7,274 bases of DNA from Halobacteriovorax sp. (GCA_002686115.1 NZAF01000193.1:1-7274), one strand, 5' to 3'. Counted from the stretch's first letter, positions 1 to 6,511 are shown. Translations and numbers: made by a program. Notes: a model not told the origin generated them from the letters alone.

Positions 1-1
1 T

Positions 2-691
2 GCTCTAATTGGTCAGTTTGATTTTTTTGAATTCTTAGCATTCTTGTCTCCTCTGATGATTTTTACAGATCGACCAGAGGCGGTCTTTGGTCAGAATGTC
101 ATATTTGCAATTCTTTTATTCTTTGCAGCGATAAAACAATTAATGCCACAGGCTTATTCAAGCTTTATTGTTTCAATATACTTTATACTTTATTTTATTT
201 CATTAAAGCTTAGCTTTAGCTCAAACACTTCATTTATTAAAAGCTTTAGTTATCAAGTATTTGCTCTTCAATTATTTGGAGTCTTTAAGTCATTACCTAG
301 CTTTGTCATGTATTCATCAATAGCATTTTCACTTCTTTATATATTAGAGCAGAGAGTTGAGAGGGGGAAGCCGTCACTTCTGATGGTAAATTGTTTATTA
401 TCATTACCTTTATTAAATAATATATCATTATTAACTTTTGATTATATTCTATTCCAGACCATTTTTATCACTATTTATTATGTCGATTATTCTAAAATTA
501 GCCTAGAAATACGGAAGAATGTATTAATTGTATCCTTAGTTGCATCATTTGCTTTGATCATCAATTTGCATCAGATGGATTATTTTAATATCCATGTACT
601 TTTGTCATATATATTAGTTATTCTTCTTCAACGTATGGTCTTTGTAAGAAATTTTATTCCTGATAGTTGTTATCAACCTAAAGAAGTATAA
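2..691 (+). CDS. Polytopic membrane protein, 5' end missing
   Basis: The reading frame is open from base 2 to the stop at 689-691 (229 codons). A TTG at 44 could serve as a start, but the 14 codons before it read as ordinary hydrophobic protein (ALIGQFDFFEFLAF) with no stop, so the true start very probably lies upstream of the window. The visible part is strongly hydrophobic. It has roughly seven or eight membrane segments, for example around NVIFAILLFFAA, SIYFILYFISL, FQTIFITIYYV and HVLLSYILVILL, separated by short loops with few charged residues. It ends in a short polar tail. No catalytic motif or known family was recognised, so no function is given. The next gene begins 7 bp after the stop, which implies co-transcription and possibly a shared envelope complex. 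The call as an integral inner-membrane protein is secure; anything beyond that is unknown. Confidence 0.8.
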   Translation, partial: ALIGQFDFFEFLAFLSPLMIFTDRPEAVFGQNVIFAILLFFAAIKQLMPQAYSSFIVSIYFILYFISLKLSFSSNTSFIKSFSYQVFALQLFGVFKSLPSFVMYSSIAFSLLYILEQRVERGKPSLLMVNCLLSLPLLNNISLLTFDYILFQTIFITIYYVDYSKISLEIRKNVLIVSLVASFALIINLHQMDYFNIHVLLSYILVILLQRMVFVRNFIPDSCYQPKEV

Positions 692-698
692 TGGAACT

Positions 699-3600
699 AT
701 GAAAAAATATAGGGTTAGACTTTCCGATGGGAAGGTCTACGGTCCATTTTTAAAGAATCAGGTTGAGGAGCTTTTAGCGAAAGCTAAGATAGATGAGAAT
801 GCCGACTGTCAAACCTTTCCAATCGGTGAGTGGACTTCTATAAAAAACTTCCCAGAATTTACAATAAAAACAGATCCTACATCTAAGGAAGTAGAAAAAA
901 AGAAGGATGATGATCAAAATAAGACAAAAGCAACAGTCGTCATGCCACGGGTTGGTAAAAGAGAAGTAAATATTCCTGATATTCCTGATAGTCCTCGGCA
1001 TAAAGTTATTGAAGAAAATATAGATGAAACATTAGTGGAAAGCTTTAAAAAGAATCCTGCTCATGAAAAAGAATCTAAAAATGAAGAACTTGAAAGTGAA
1101 ACACTTAGTTTTGAAATAGAAAGTGGAGCAAATCACTTTGACGGTGTCATTGAAGAAGATAATGAAGAGGATGAGGAACAGCATGATAAAACACGTGTCA
1201 TTAATAGTAGAGAAGTTAATCTAGATAAGACTGTTATACGAGATATTAATGTTGAGTTCGCTGAAGATCAGATTGAAAAAAAACCAAAGCTTGAAGAAGA
1301 GGTTGAAGAGATTAAGGAAATTGTCATATCAAGTGATGATGAGACTAAGTTTTTAGATGTTAATGAATTTAAAAAAGATGAGCTGCCATATCTGCAAAAA
1401 AGAAAACTGGAATATGAATATAGAGAGCTAGAGCAAGAGATAAAAAAAGATGAGAAATTTCTTATAAAAAGAAATCAAGAGATCGAAGACTTTGAAGAGG
1501 ATGAAGAAGATGAAGACGAGGCTGGTGATTCAAAAAAGAAGAGAAGCCTTTTCATTATCATATTTTGTGTTTTCCTAATTTTTTATCTTGATGATGACAG
1601 TGAAGAAATAAAAGTAAACGAAATTATTAAGCCGAATATAATTTTTCCGTTACAGATAAATAAAGATGAGAAATTAGCACAGGACTTTTATCAGAAAGGG
1701 CTAGCCGCTTATTCAAAAGGAACTTACTATTCTCTTATAGAGTCCTCATCATTATTTGTTAGATCCCTTCAGCACAACATAAGCGATAATCCCGCTTTAT
1801 CAGATTTGATTTTAGTTTATGGAGAAATCCTTCCAATGACTAAAGATATTGCTGAGTCCGCAAGAGTTCAATATAAATTAATTAATCTCGCTAAATCAAA
1901 GTTGTACACTGACTATAAAGTTGCTTTAGGTTCAGCGCTTTTTTATTACCACATGGATAAAAAGCTTACAGCACGTACTATTTTAGAGAACTACTTAAAG
2001 TTAAGTAAAATAAACTCAAGAGTATATTCATTATATTTAAAGGTCTTAATTGACCAAGGAAATAAGACGTTGGCGAAGGGAGCCTTTGAAGTCTTAAGTG
2101 GAGCTAAAAAGTCACTAGATGTTATTGATGCATTAGCAAGTTATCATGTAATGAATGAGGATTTTGAAAAGGCGATAGAAATCTACGATCAAAACCATAA
2201 GCATTATGAAAACTCTATGATTTACACTGCAAGATATGGAGACCTACTACTTGGTGTAGGTGATCTTGCCAGATTAGAAAAGATTGCAAAAGCACTAGTC
2301 GCTCTTCGTGGAGAGGGATCACCTATGTTATTCGCAAAGGGGTTAAAGTTTGCAGGCTTTATCAATGCAGCAAAGGGTAATACTGAAAAAGCATCAAAGC
2401 TTTTTGCAAGTTCACTCGCACAATTTGAAGATGATAGTTTGAAAGATACGCTAGCAGCATTAGATCTGGGAGGTGGAGACCTGTCAGAGCAACTTATAAA
2501 GTATACAAAAATAGATTCTCATATATCTTCATCAAAGGAATTTGCTAAAAAAGGTGATTGGGAAAAAGCATTCTTGCTTGCACTTGAAGCCGTTGATCTT
2601 AATCCAAAAAGTAAAAAGGCAAAGACTTATTTATCAGAGATTCAGTCTCAAAGAGGTTATTTAAAGGAATCAATTGATACATTAAAAGAGCTTTCATTGC
2701 TTTATCCTAAAGATGTAAAGGTTGCATATGCTTATTTAATGAGTTTAATTCGTGCCTACCAATTTAAAGAGGTTAATGAGTTTTTATCTTCTTTGCATGC
2801 TGAGAATAAGCTTAAAACGACTTCTATGTATTATGAAGTTTTAGGAGAATACTTTTTTAAGAGAGAAAATTTAAGGGTGACAGTGAGGCATTATCTCGAA
2901 GCCCTAAAGCTCAATCCAATTGAAGATAAATATTTTTATAAATTAGCAAAAATTAGTTGTAGCTTAAATAGATTTAAAAAATGTAGGTCTTATATTAGTG
3001 AAGCAAGAAGCTTAGATCCAGTTAATGTAAAATATAAGTCATTGTATGCGCAGGTATTGTTTGAATTAGAAGGTATAGATGTTGCGGCGGGATATCTTTT
3101 AAGACAGCTTGAGGAACTCAAAGACGAGCCAAGACTTATAGGTAAGTTGGCAACAATCTACTACCAAAACCAAAGTTACAAGCAATATAGAATCTATAAA
3201 GAAAAGTTAGAAAGTCTAAATATAAAGGATGAGTCACTTTATAATTATCTAATTGAAACAGCTAAGATTGATGGAAATATGGATTTGTTAATAGAATCTG
3301 CACAAAAGTTACTACTTATAAATCCTGGAAATATTGAAATTAAGATGACGCTGGCAAGAGCATATGCTGGTCAAGGCAAGAAAGATAAAGCTTTAGAAGT
3401 AATCGAAGACGTTATTGATCAGATGCCAAGATATCCAAAAATTTATTATGAAAAAGCTGCGATATTATTGGATAACAATGACATTGACGGAGCAATAGAG
3501 GCTGCAAAGAAAGAAGTTGCAACTTCGGAATCTGAATACGGATATTACATTCTCGGTATGGCATTATTAAAAAAGTATGAAGGGATGGGTGATAAATCAT

Positions 3601-3905
3601 CTTTTGCAGATGCTGAAAAAGCATTTCAATTAGCAAATGCGAAGAAGCCTAACTTTTTTGAGAATTTGTTAGAGCTTGGATATATAAAATATCGTCAGCG
3701 AGACTTTGGTGCGGCGCGAGAGTTGTATTTAAGAGCAGCGAGAATCAATCCTGATAGCTCGAAGCTCGCAAGAAGGCTTGGTGATGTGTTTAAGGAAATT
3801 GGGCAGAGTTCTCAGGCAATTGAACAGTATCAGAAGTATTTAAGATTAAGACCGACGGCAAATGACAAGTCTGCAGTTGAAGCAATAATTAAGCAATTAC
3901 AATAA
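699..3905 (+). CDS. GYF_2-domain, single-pass membrane protein with large TPR region
   Basis: A protein of 1068 residues with a clear domain order. Residues 1-55 fit a GYF_2 (DUF4339-type) domain: YRVRLSDGKVYGPF, then an EELLAKAKI helix and GEWTSI. Residues about 60-278 are a charged, low-complexity, probably disordered linker. It holds IPDIPDSP from a 9-bp tandem repeat, the threonine motifs KTRVI and KTVIRD, and acidic runs ending at DEEDEDEAGD. A basic cluster, KKKR (279-282), precedes one short hydrophobic segment at about 284-297 and then DDDSEE. By the positive-inside rule the N-terminus is cytoplasmic and the C-terminal ~770 residues periplasmic. That part is rich in TPR repeats, clearest at about 607-640 (GDWEKAFLLALEAVDLNP), 711-775, 880-945 and 985-1050. 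There is no enzymatic motif, so it is probably a scaffold linking cytoplasm and envelope. Cytoplasmic GYF-type domains on single-pass proteins also occur in the myxobacterial Glt gliding complex (GltJ), but homology to it is not established here. The ATG has only a weak GGA upstream; it lies 7 bp after the previous stop. Confidence 0.88.
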   Translation: MKKYRVRLSDGKVYGPFLKNQVEELLAKAKIDENADCQTFPIGEWTSIKNFPEFTIKTDPTSKEVEKKKDDDQNKTKATVVMPRVGKREVNIPDIPDSPRHKVIEENIDETLVESFKKNPAHEKESKNEELESETLSFEIESGANHFDGVIEEDNEEDEEQHDKTRVINSREVNLDKTVIRDINVEFAEDQIEKKPKLEEEVEEIKEIVISSDDETKFLDVNEFKKDELPYLQKRKLEYEYRELEQEIKKDEKFLIKRNQEIEDFEEDEEDEDEAGDSKKKRSLFIIIFCVFLIFYLDDDSEEIKVNEIIKPNIIFPLQINKDEKLAQDFYQKGLAAYSKGTYYSLIESSSLFVRSLQHNISDNPALSDLILVYGEILPMTKDIAESARVQYKLINLAKSKLYTDYKVALGSALFYYHMDKKLTARTILENYLKLSKINSRVYSLYLKVLIDQGNKTLAKGAFEVLSGAKKSLDVIDALASYHVMNEDFEKAIEIYDQNHKHYENSMIYTARYGDLLLGVGDLARLEKIAKALVALRGEGSPMLFAKGLKFAGFINAAKGNTEKASKLFASSLAQFEDDSLKDTLAALDLGGGDLSEQLIKYTKIDSHISSSKEFAKKGDWEKAFLLALEAVDLNPKSKKAKTYLSEIQSQRGYLKESIDTLKELSLLYPKDVKVAYAYLMSLIRAYQFKEVNEFLSSLHAENKLKTTSMYYEVLGEYFFKRENLRVTVRHYLEALKLNPIEDKYFYKLAKISCSLNRFKKCRSYISEARSLDPVNVKYKSLYAQVLFELEGIDVAAGYLLRQLEELKDEPRLIGKLATIYYQNQSYKQYRIYKEKLESLNIKDESLYNYLIETAKIDGNMDLLIESAQKLLLINPGNIEIKMTLARAYAGQGKKDKALEVIEDVIDQMPRYPKIYYEKAAILLDNNDIDGAIEAAKKEVATSESEYGYYILGMALLKKYEGMGDKSSFADAEKAFQLANAKKPNFFENLLELGYIKYRQRDFGAARELYLRAARINPDSSKLARRLGDVFKEIGQSSQAIEQYQKYLRLRPTANDKSAVEAIIKQLQ

Positions 3906-3909
3906 TATC

Positions 3910-3939
3910 TTGACATAACTAGGTGCTAAGATTTATAAC
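3910..3939 (+). promoter_or_regulatory. Sigma70-type promoter of the tRNA-Ser pair
   Basis: A perfect -35 box, TTGACA (3910-3915), is followed after 18 bp by TATAAC (3934-3939, five of six matches to TATAAT). It lies directly after the stop codon of the TPR gene. Transcription would start near 3946, about 17 bases before the first tRNA. Strong promoters of this kind are usual for tRNA genes. The boxes are seen directly; activity is inferred. Confidence 0.75.
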
Positions 3940-3962
3940 ACTAAAGCGTTATTTTTCTTTGC

Positions 3963-4048
3963 GGAGGATTGGCTGAGTGGTCGAAAGCGGCGGTTTTGAA
4001 AACCGTTGAGCGCGAGCTCCGCAGGTTCGAATCCTGTGTCCTCCGCCA
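3963..4048 (+). tRNA. tRNA-Ser(UGA)
   Basis: An 86-base cloverleaf. The acceptor stem GGAGGAT (3963-3969) pairs with GTCCTCC, with one T-G pair at the base, and is followed by discriminator G and an encoded CCA (4046-4048). The anticodon loop TTTGAAA (3995-4001) carries TGA at 3997-3999. The long variable arm GAGC-GCGA-GCTC (4008-4019) is typical of serine tRNAs. The T-arm is GCAGG-TTCGAAT-CCTGT. It reads UCN-type serine codons. It is the first gene after the promoter at 3910 and is probably co-transcribed with the second tRNA-Ser 19 bases downstream. Confidence 0.97.
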
Positions 4049-4067
4049 TTTTTATTCTCATTATTAT

Positions 4068-4155
4068 GGAGAAGTGGGAGAGTGGCCGAATCCAGCACCT
4101 TGCTAAGGTGTCGTACCTTCGGGTACCGCGAGTTCGAATCTCGCCTTCTCCGCCA
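4068..4155 (+). tRNA. tRNA-Ser(GCU)
   Basis: An 88-base cloverleaf. The acceptor stem GGAGAAG (4068-4074) pairs perfectly with CTTCTCC, followed by discriminator G and an encoded CCA (4153-4155). The anticodon loop TTGCTAA (4100-4106) carries GCT at 4102-4104 on a GCACC/GGTGT stem. The long variable arm is GTACC-TTC-GGGTAC, and the T-arm is GCGAG-TTCGAAT-CTCGC. It decodes AGC and AGU. No promoter is apparent in the 19-base gap from tRNA-Ser(UGA), so the pair is probably one transcript. Its last nine bases and the flank after CCA recur at 4287-4312. Confidence 0.97.
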
Positions 4156-4172
4156 TTTTTACTTAAATTACA
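4147..4172 (+). repeat. Direct repeat, copy 1 (tRNA-Ser tail plus flank)
   Basis: Twenty-six bases: the last nine of tRNA-Ser(GCU) (TCTCCGCCA) plus 17 downstream (starting TTTTTACTTAAAT). They recur at 4287-4312 with one mismatch, at a distance of 140 bp. Homology stops abruptly on both sides. A shorter shared core, CTCCGCCATTTTTA, also follows tRNA-Ser(UGA), at 4041-4054. Confidence 0.9.
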
Positions 4173-4199
4173 AATTATCATTTAAGATCAAAAGTTGTT

Positions 4200-4295
4200 C
4201 CGCTTCACTGGGCGCTGTCGCTTGGTTCAGCTTCTCGCATAGTAAGCAAACTCAGCGCTACGAGCGATGCTCGCATCGCAGGTTTGTCTCCGCCA
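4200..4295 (+). other. G+C-rich structured segment with a tRNA-Ser-like tail
   Basis: This 96-base stretch is about 58% G+C by count, in strongly AT-rich surroundings. It holds nested inverted repeats: GCGCTG (4212-4217) with CAGCGC (4253-4258), and GCGATGC (4264-4270) with GCATCGC (4273-4279). Its 3' end resembles tRNA-Ser(UGA): a GAGC-GAT-GCTC hairpin (4262-4272) like the variable arm, then GCAGGTT (4278-4284), then CTCCGCCA (4288-4295). About ten bases of the T-arm are missing. No 5' acceptor, D-arm or anticodon arm can be found, so it is not a working tRNA. It could be a decayed tRNA-Ser, a tRNA-tail repeat like the E. coli tyrT/rtT units, or a dispersed palindromic element. If the tRNA transcript runs through, it would be part of the tRNA 3' trailer. 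Confidence 0.5.
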
Positions 4296-4312
4296 TTTTT
4301 ACTTAAATCACA
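4287..4312 (+). repeat. Direct repeat, copy 2 (tRNA-Ser tail plus flank)
   Basis: Second copy of the 26-base repeat at 4147-4172, differing only at 4309 (C for T). It includes TCTCCGCCA, although no intact tRNA precedes it. With copy 1 it brackets the structured segment, a layout shared by tRNA-tail tandem repeats and by att-site duplications. Confidence 0.9.
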
Positions 4313-4326
4313 CCGTTCAATCGAGT

Positions 4327-4365
4327 GTTTCAAGTTTTGAAACAGTTCTTGAAACAGTGTTTCAG
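4327..4365 (+). promoter_or_regulatory. Four-half-site palindromic array, probable operator
   Basis: Four copies of one 7-base half-site occur in 39 bp: GTTTCAA (4327-4333), TTGAAAC (4337-4343), TTGAAAC (4349-4355) and GTTTCAG (4359-4365, one mismatch). They form two dyads, each with a 3-bp centre, arranged symmetrically around a 5-bp gap. The half-site starts are 10, 12 and 10 bp apart, so all face roughly the same side of the helix. The array ends 42 bp before the regulator gene. TTGAAA at 4349 could also act as a -35 box. The likeliest reading is a binding site for two dimers of the adjacent HTH protein, giving autoregulation. The repeats are seen; the ligand is inferred. Confidence 0.7.
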
Positions 4366-4407
4366 AAAGTTGTTGATTATCATGTGTGCCTCAGTTAGTT
4401 TTGATTC

Positions 4408-5178
4408 ATGGAAATGAGCTATATAGACTTTTTAAATTCAGAATTTGAAAAAAGGAAAAAGAAGAATTCGCTTTTTAGTTTAAGAGCATTTGCTAGAAAC
4501 CTTGATGTTTCGCCTGCTCAGCTAAGCCAAGTACTTTCAGGCAAGAGAAAGCTTACGCAGGCGATGGCCAGTAAAATTGCAGATGGTCTATCATTATCAC
4601 CTTTTGAAAAAGAAAGTTTTTTTGAACTTTTAAATCCAGATTCTGCTAAGCAGAAAAAGAATAGGCTGCATGACAAAAATAGAAGAAAGCTTGAAGATGA
4701 TGAGTTTAAGCTGATTTGTGATTGGGAGCACTTCGCAATACTTTCTTTGTCAGAAATTAAAAATAATCAATGGGATTCAAGGTGGATAGCTAGAAGATTA
4801 AATATTCCAATAAAAAAAGCAGCTGATGCAAGAGATCGTTTACTAAGGTTAGGCTTAGTTGAAGTAGATGGGCAAAGCTTCCGTCAGTCATCGGCTCCTT
4901 TGACAACGACTAATGATATAAGTAGTGAGTCGATAAGAAGAAGTCATTACCAAAGCCTTGTCTTGGCTGAAGAAAAGCTAGAATCTGTAAACGTTGAGGA
5001 GCGTGAGTTTTCAACAGTCACAATGGCAAGCTCGCCTAAAAAAATTAAAAAAGCAAAACTATTAATAAGAGAGTTTAAGAGAAAATTAATGGAGTATATG
5101 GAAGAAGGTGAAAAGACTGAAGTCTACACTCTAGCAATTCAATTATTCCCATTAACGCAAAAGGAAGAGGAAAGATGA
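4408..5178 (+). CDS. TIGR02147/DUF4423-family HTH regulator
   Basis: A protein of 256 residues, close to the usual length of this family, which is common in Bdellovibrionota and Fibrobacteres. The N-terminus has the family's opening (YIDFLNSEFEKRKKKNSLFS) and then a Cro/C1-like helix-turn-helix at about 24-62: LRAFARNLDVSPAQLSQVLSGKRKL, with the recognition helix near 35-46. Residues 95-230 fit the DUF4423 region: DDEFKLICDWEHFAILSL, then a second winged-helix-like part (IARRLNIPIKKAADARDRLLRLGLVEVDG, about 127-155), and a C-terminal basic helix. It should be a cytoplasmic DNA-binding regulator. A TGA two codons upstream limits the start to 4408 or to the ATG at 4414. Neither has a convincing Shine-Dalgarno sequence, so translation may depend on a very short leader. 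The last four bases overlap the lipoprotein start (ATGA), so the two are translationally coupled. The palindromic array just upstream suggests self-control. Confidence 0.88.
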   Translation: MEMSYIDFLNSEFEKRKKKNSLFSLRAFARNLDVSPAQLSQVLSGKRKLTQAMASKIADGLSLSPFEKESFFELLNPDSAKQKKNRLHDKNRRKLEDDEFKLICDWEHFAILSLSEIKNNQWDSRWIARRLNIPIKKAADARDRLLRLGLVEVDGQSFRQSSAPLTTTNDISSESIRRSHYQSLVLAEEKLESVNVEEREFSTVTMASSPKKIKKAKLLIREFKRKLMEYMEEGEKTEVYTLAIQLFPLTQKEEER

Positions 5179-5849
5179 AAAATTTTGTTTATTTGATACT
5201 ATTATCACTACTTTTTAGTTGTGCTTCTTACCAGCCGGGTAAATATGCAGATATTGTATCTGGTGATCATCCTGCAGATACACCAATAACTGCAGAAGTT
5301 GATAAGCAGTTAACAACAGAAAATTACACTTTCATAAATTTTAGTTTTGGAAACTTGGGTGATGATTGGAGAAGGGTGAAAAGTGTCCGAATAGATTTTA
5401 ATAGTAAAGATCTTAATAAAAAAGCCAGTCTTATTGTTGGAGATGACTTGCAGACTTGGTCTTCTGCCATACAACATAAGTTAGCAATTGATCGTTATAA
5501 TAGAGATGTGTTTTGGGGCTCTATTGCACTTGTCGGTGCTACTGCTGCAATTGCAAGTGGAAGTAGTGGTAATAGTAGCGGTATGGCAGCCGGAAGTCTT
5601 GCTTATACAACCAGTCTTGGGATAATGGGAGCGAATAGTTTTATTGACCAAATAAGTGATCTCGAAAGAGCATCCTTATTTCCAGCAACACATCTTTATC
5701 AGCCCTTTTCAATACCGGCGGGTCTTTATTCTAACAGATGGGTACTACTGCAAATTAAAAAAGAGGATATGCCTAGAGTTATTTATTTTAATGTAGAATA
5801 TTTAGATGGAAAGAAAGCTTATTATAAAATTGATCTAGGTTTAATCTAA
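5175..5849 (+). CDS. Lipoprotein of unknown function with a glycine-rich segment
   Basis: A protein of 224 residues. A short signal peptide ends in a lipobox, LLFSC, with the lipidated cysteine at 16. Residue 17 is alanine, not the aspartate that would retain it in the inner membrane by the E. coli Lol rule, so it is probably in the outer membrane. Residues about 115-155 are small and hydrophobic (WGSIALVGATAAIASG, GMAAGSLAYTTSLGIMGAN), like a glycine-zipper-type membrane insertion. The flanks look beta-rich, and the C-terminal third (RWVLLQIKKED, VIYFNVEYLDGKKAYYKIDLG) looks like a beta-sandwich. No catalytic motif or named family was recognised. The start has a strong purine-rich site (AGAGGA, 5166-5171) and overlaps the regulator stop by 4 bp. 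The secreted protein gene follows after 12 bp. The context suggests an envelope protein whose amount is set by the neighbouring regulator. Confidence 0.85.
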   Translation: MKNFVYLILLSLLFSCASYQPGKYADIVSGDHPADTPITAEVDKQLTTENYTFINFSFGNLGDDWRRVKSVRIDFNSKDLNKKASLIVGDDLQTWSSAIQHKLAIDRYNRDVFWGSIALVGATAAIASGSSGNSSGMAAGSLAYTTSLGIMGANSFIDQISDLERASLFPATHLYQPFSIPAGLYSNRWVLLQIKKEDMPRVIYFNVEYLDGKKAYYKIDLGLI

Positions 5850-5861
5850 ACGGAGTATAAT

Positions 5862-6479
5862 TTGAAAATACTAATGTTTACATATGCATTGATGATTAGT
5901 TTAGCCCATGGTGGAAATGAAGTCGGTAATGGGGGAGATGTCATCGTCTGTAAAGATAATAAAGTAATGCTGCTCGACTATCATGAAGCAAAAGATTACG
6001 GCTTCGATATTAACTTTAAAAAAGATGATGTCGGATATCGACCAGTATTATTAAATATCATTTCAGAATTTAAAAAAATTGATTCTAAGTTAGCAGATCA
6101 ATATTTGAAAAGATTAAATGAGATAGATATTGAAATTAACTTCAAGGAGTCTGTAGATCTTGTTGATATACCAGACTCCTATCATGTGTCTCTTCCCAAA
6201 AATTGTAAACTCAAGCAAATAGCAATACGTCTTAAAGAAAAAAGAAATGGAAAACAGTTTGTTATTGATAAAGACTTGTGGAGAAAGCTTGATGTGAGAC
6301 ACCAGGCGGGTCTGATTTTACATGAGATCATATACGAGCATTTTCTTTTCTTAGGTGAGAAGAATTCAAAGAAGGCCAGATATATGAATGGTCTTATTTC
6401 TCACATTGGAAGCGGAAATAAATTAAAAGTTTCATATAAAGAATTATTAAGAGACAGAGAGATACCAATTTATAGATAA
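5862..6479 (+). CDS. Secreted protein with NEVGNGGD motif and HExxxxH motif
   Basis: A protein of 205 residues. The TTG start at 5862 is chosen because GGAG (5852-5855) lies 6 bp before it and the resulting N-terminus, MKILMFTYALMISLAHG, is a good signal peptide. An ATG at 5874 would shorten the peptide and lose the spacing. The mature protein begins near GGNEVGNGGDVIVC. As I recall, this glycine-rich motif recurs at the N-terminus of many exported hypothetical proteins in Bdellovibrio and relatives. Two cysteines (30 and 115) could form a disulphide. Residues 150-160, GLILHEIIYEH, give H154-E155-x4-H160 in a probable helix. It resembles a metal-binding HExxH motif but with the spacing enlarged by two, so peptidase activity is not claimed. 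The protein should act in the periplasm or outside. It lies 12 bp after the lipoprotein gene, in the same presumed operon. Confidence 0.82.
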   Translation: MKILMFTYALMISLAHGGNEVGNGGDVIVCKDNKVMLLDYHEAKDYGFDINFKKDDVGYRPVLLNIISEFKKIDSKLADQYLKRLNEIDIEINFKESVDLVDIPDSYHVSLPKNCKLKQIAIRLKEKRNGKQFVIDKDLWRKLDVRHQAGLILHEIIYEHFLFLGEKNSKKARYMNGLISHIGSGNKLKVSYKELLRDREIPIYR

Positions 6480-6482
6480 GAT

Positions 6483-6511
6483 TTGATTAACCAAGAGAAC
6501 TATCATTTAAT
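6483..6511 (+). promoter_or_regulatory. Candidate promoter giving a leaderless mRNA
   Basis: TTGATT (6483-6488, four of six matches) and TTTAAT (6506-6511, five of six) are 17 bp apart in the 38-bp gap before the DUF2799 gene. The predicted start of transcription, six or seven bases after the -10 box, falls on the A of the ATG at 6518. That would explain why the gene has no Shine-Dalgarno sequence at normal spacing. AT-rich DNA gives chance matches, so confidence is moderate. Confidence 0.45.

Noticed and set aside
44..691. TTG at 44 as the true start of the first gene
   Set aside because: The frame is open to the window edge with protein-like hydrophobic codons, and no Shine-Dalgarno sequence precedes the TTG. 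A truncated gene is more likely.
774..1001. Minus-strand open frame within the TPR gene
   Set aside because: It is a shadow of the well-supported + strand gene, with atypical composition and no start signals. The same applies to the minus frames at 3412-3636, 6114-6302 and 6816-7040.
3935..3961. Hairpin ATAAC/GTTAT with a T-rich tail as terminator of the TPR gene
   Set aside because: The stem is five AT-rich pairs plus a mismatch, and it overlaps the -10 box and start region of the tRNA promoter. A terminator here is possible but not supported well enough to list.
3933..4306. Open frames on both strands over the tRNA genes (3933-4181 minus, 4082-4306 plus)
   Set aside because: They run through two intact tRNAs and the repeat, have no ribosome binding site, and their translations show no domain. 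They are chance frames.
4147..4312. Integrated mobile element with tRNA att sites
   Set aside because: The direct repeats fit att-like duplication, but only about 114 bp lie between them, with no integrase or other gene. At most this is a scar, so it is kept as a finding and not called a mobile element.
4327..4365. CRISPR-like repeat from the two TTGAAACAGT copies
   Set aside because: The repeats are 10 bp with a 12-bp period and in mirrored orientation, without spacers of CRISPR length. An operator explains them better.
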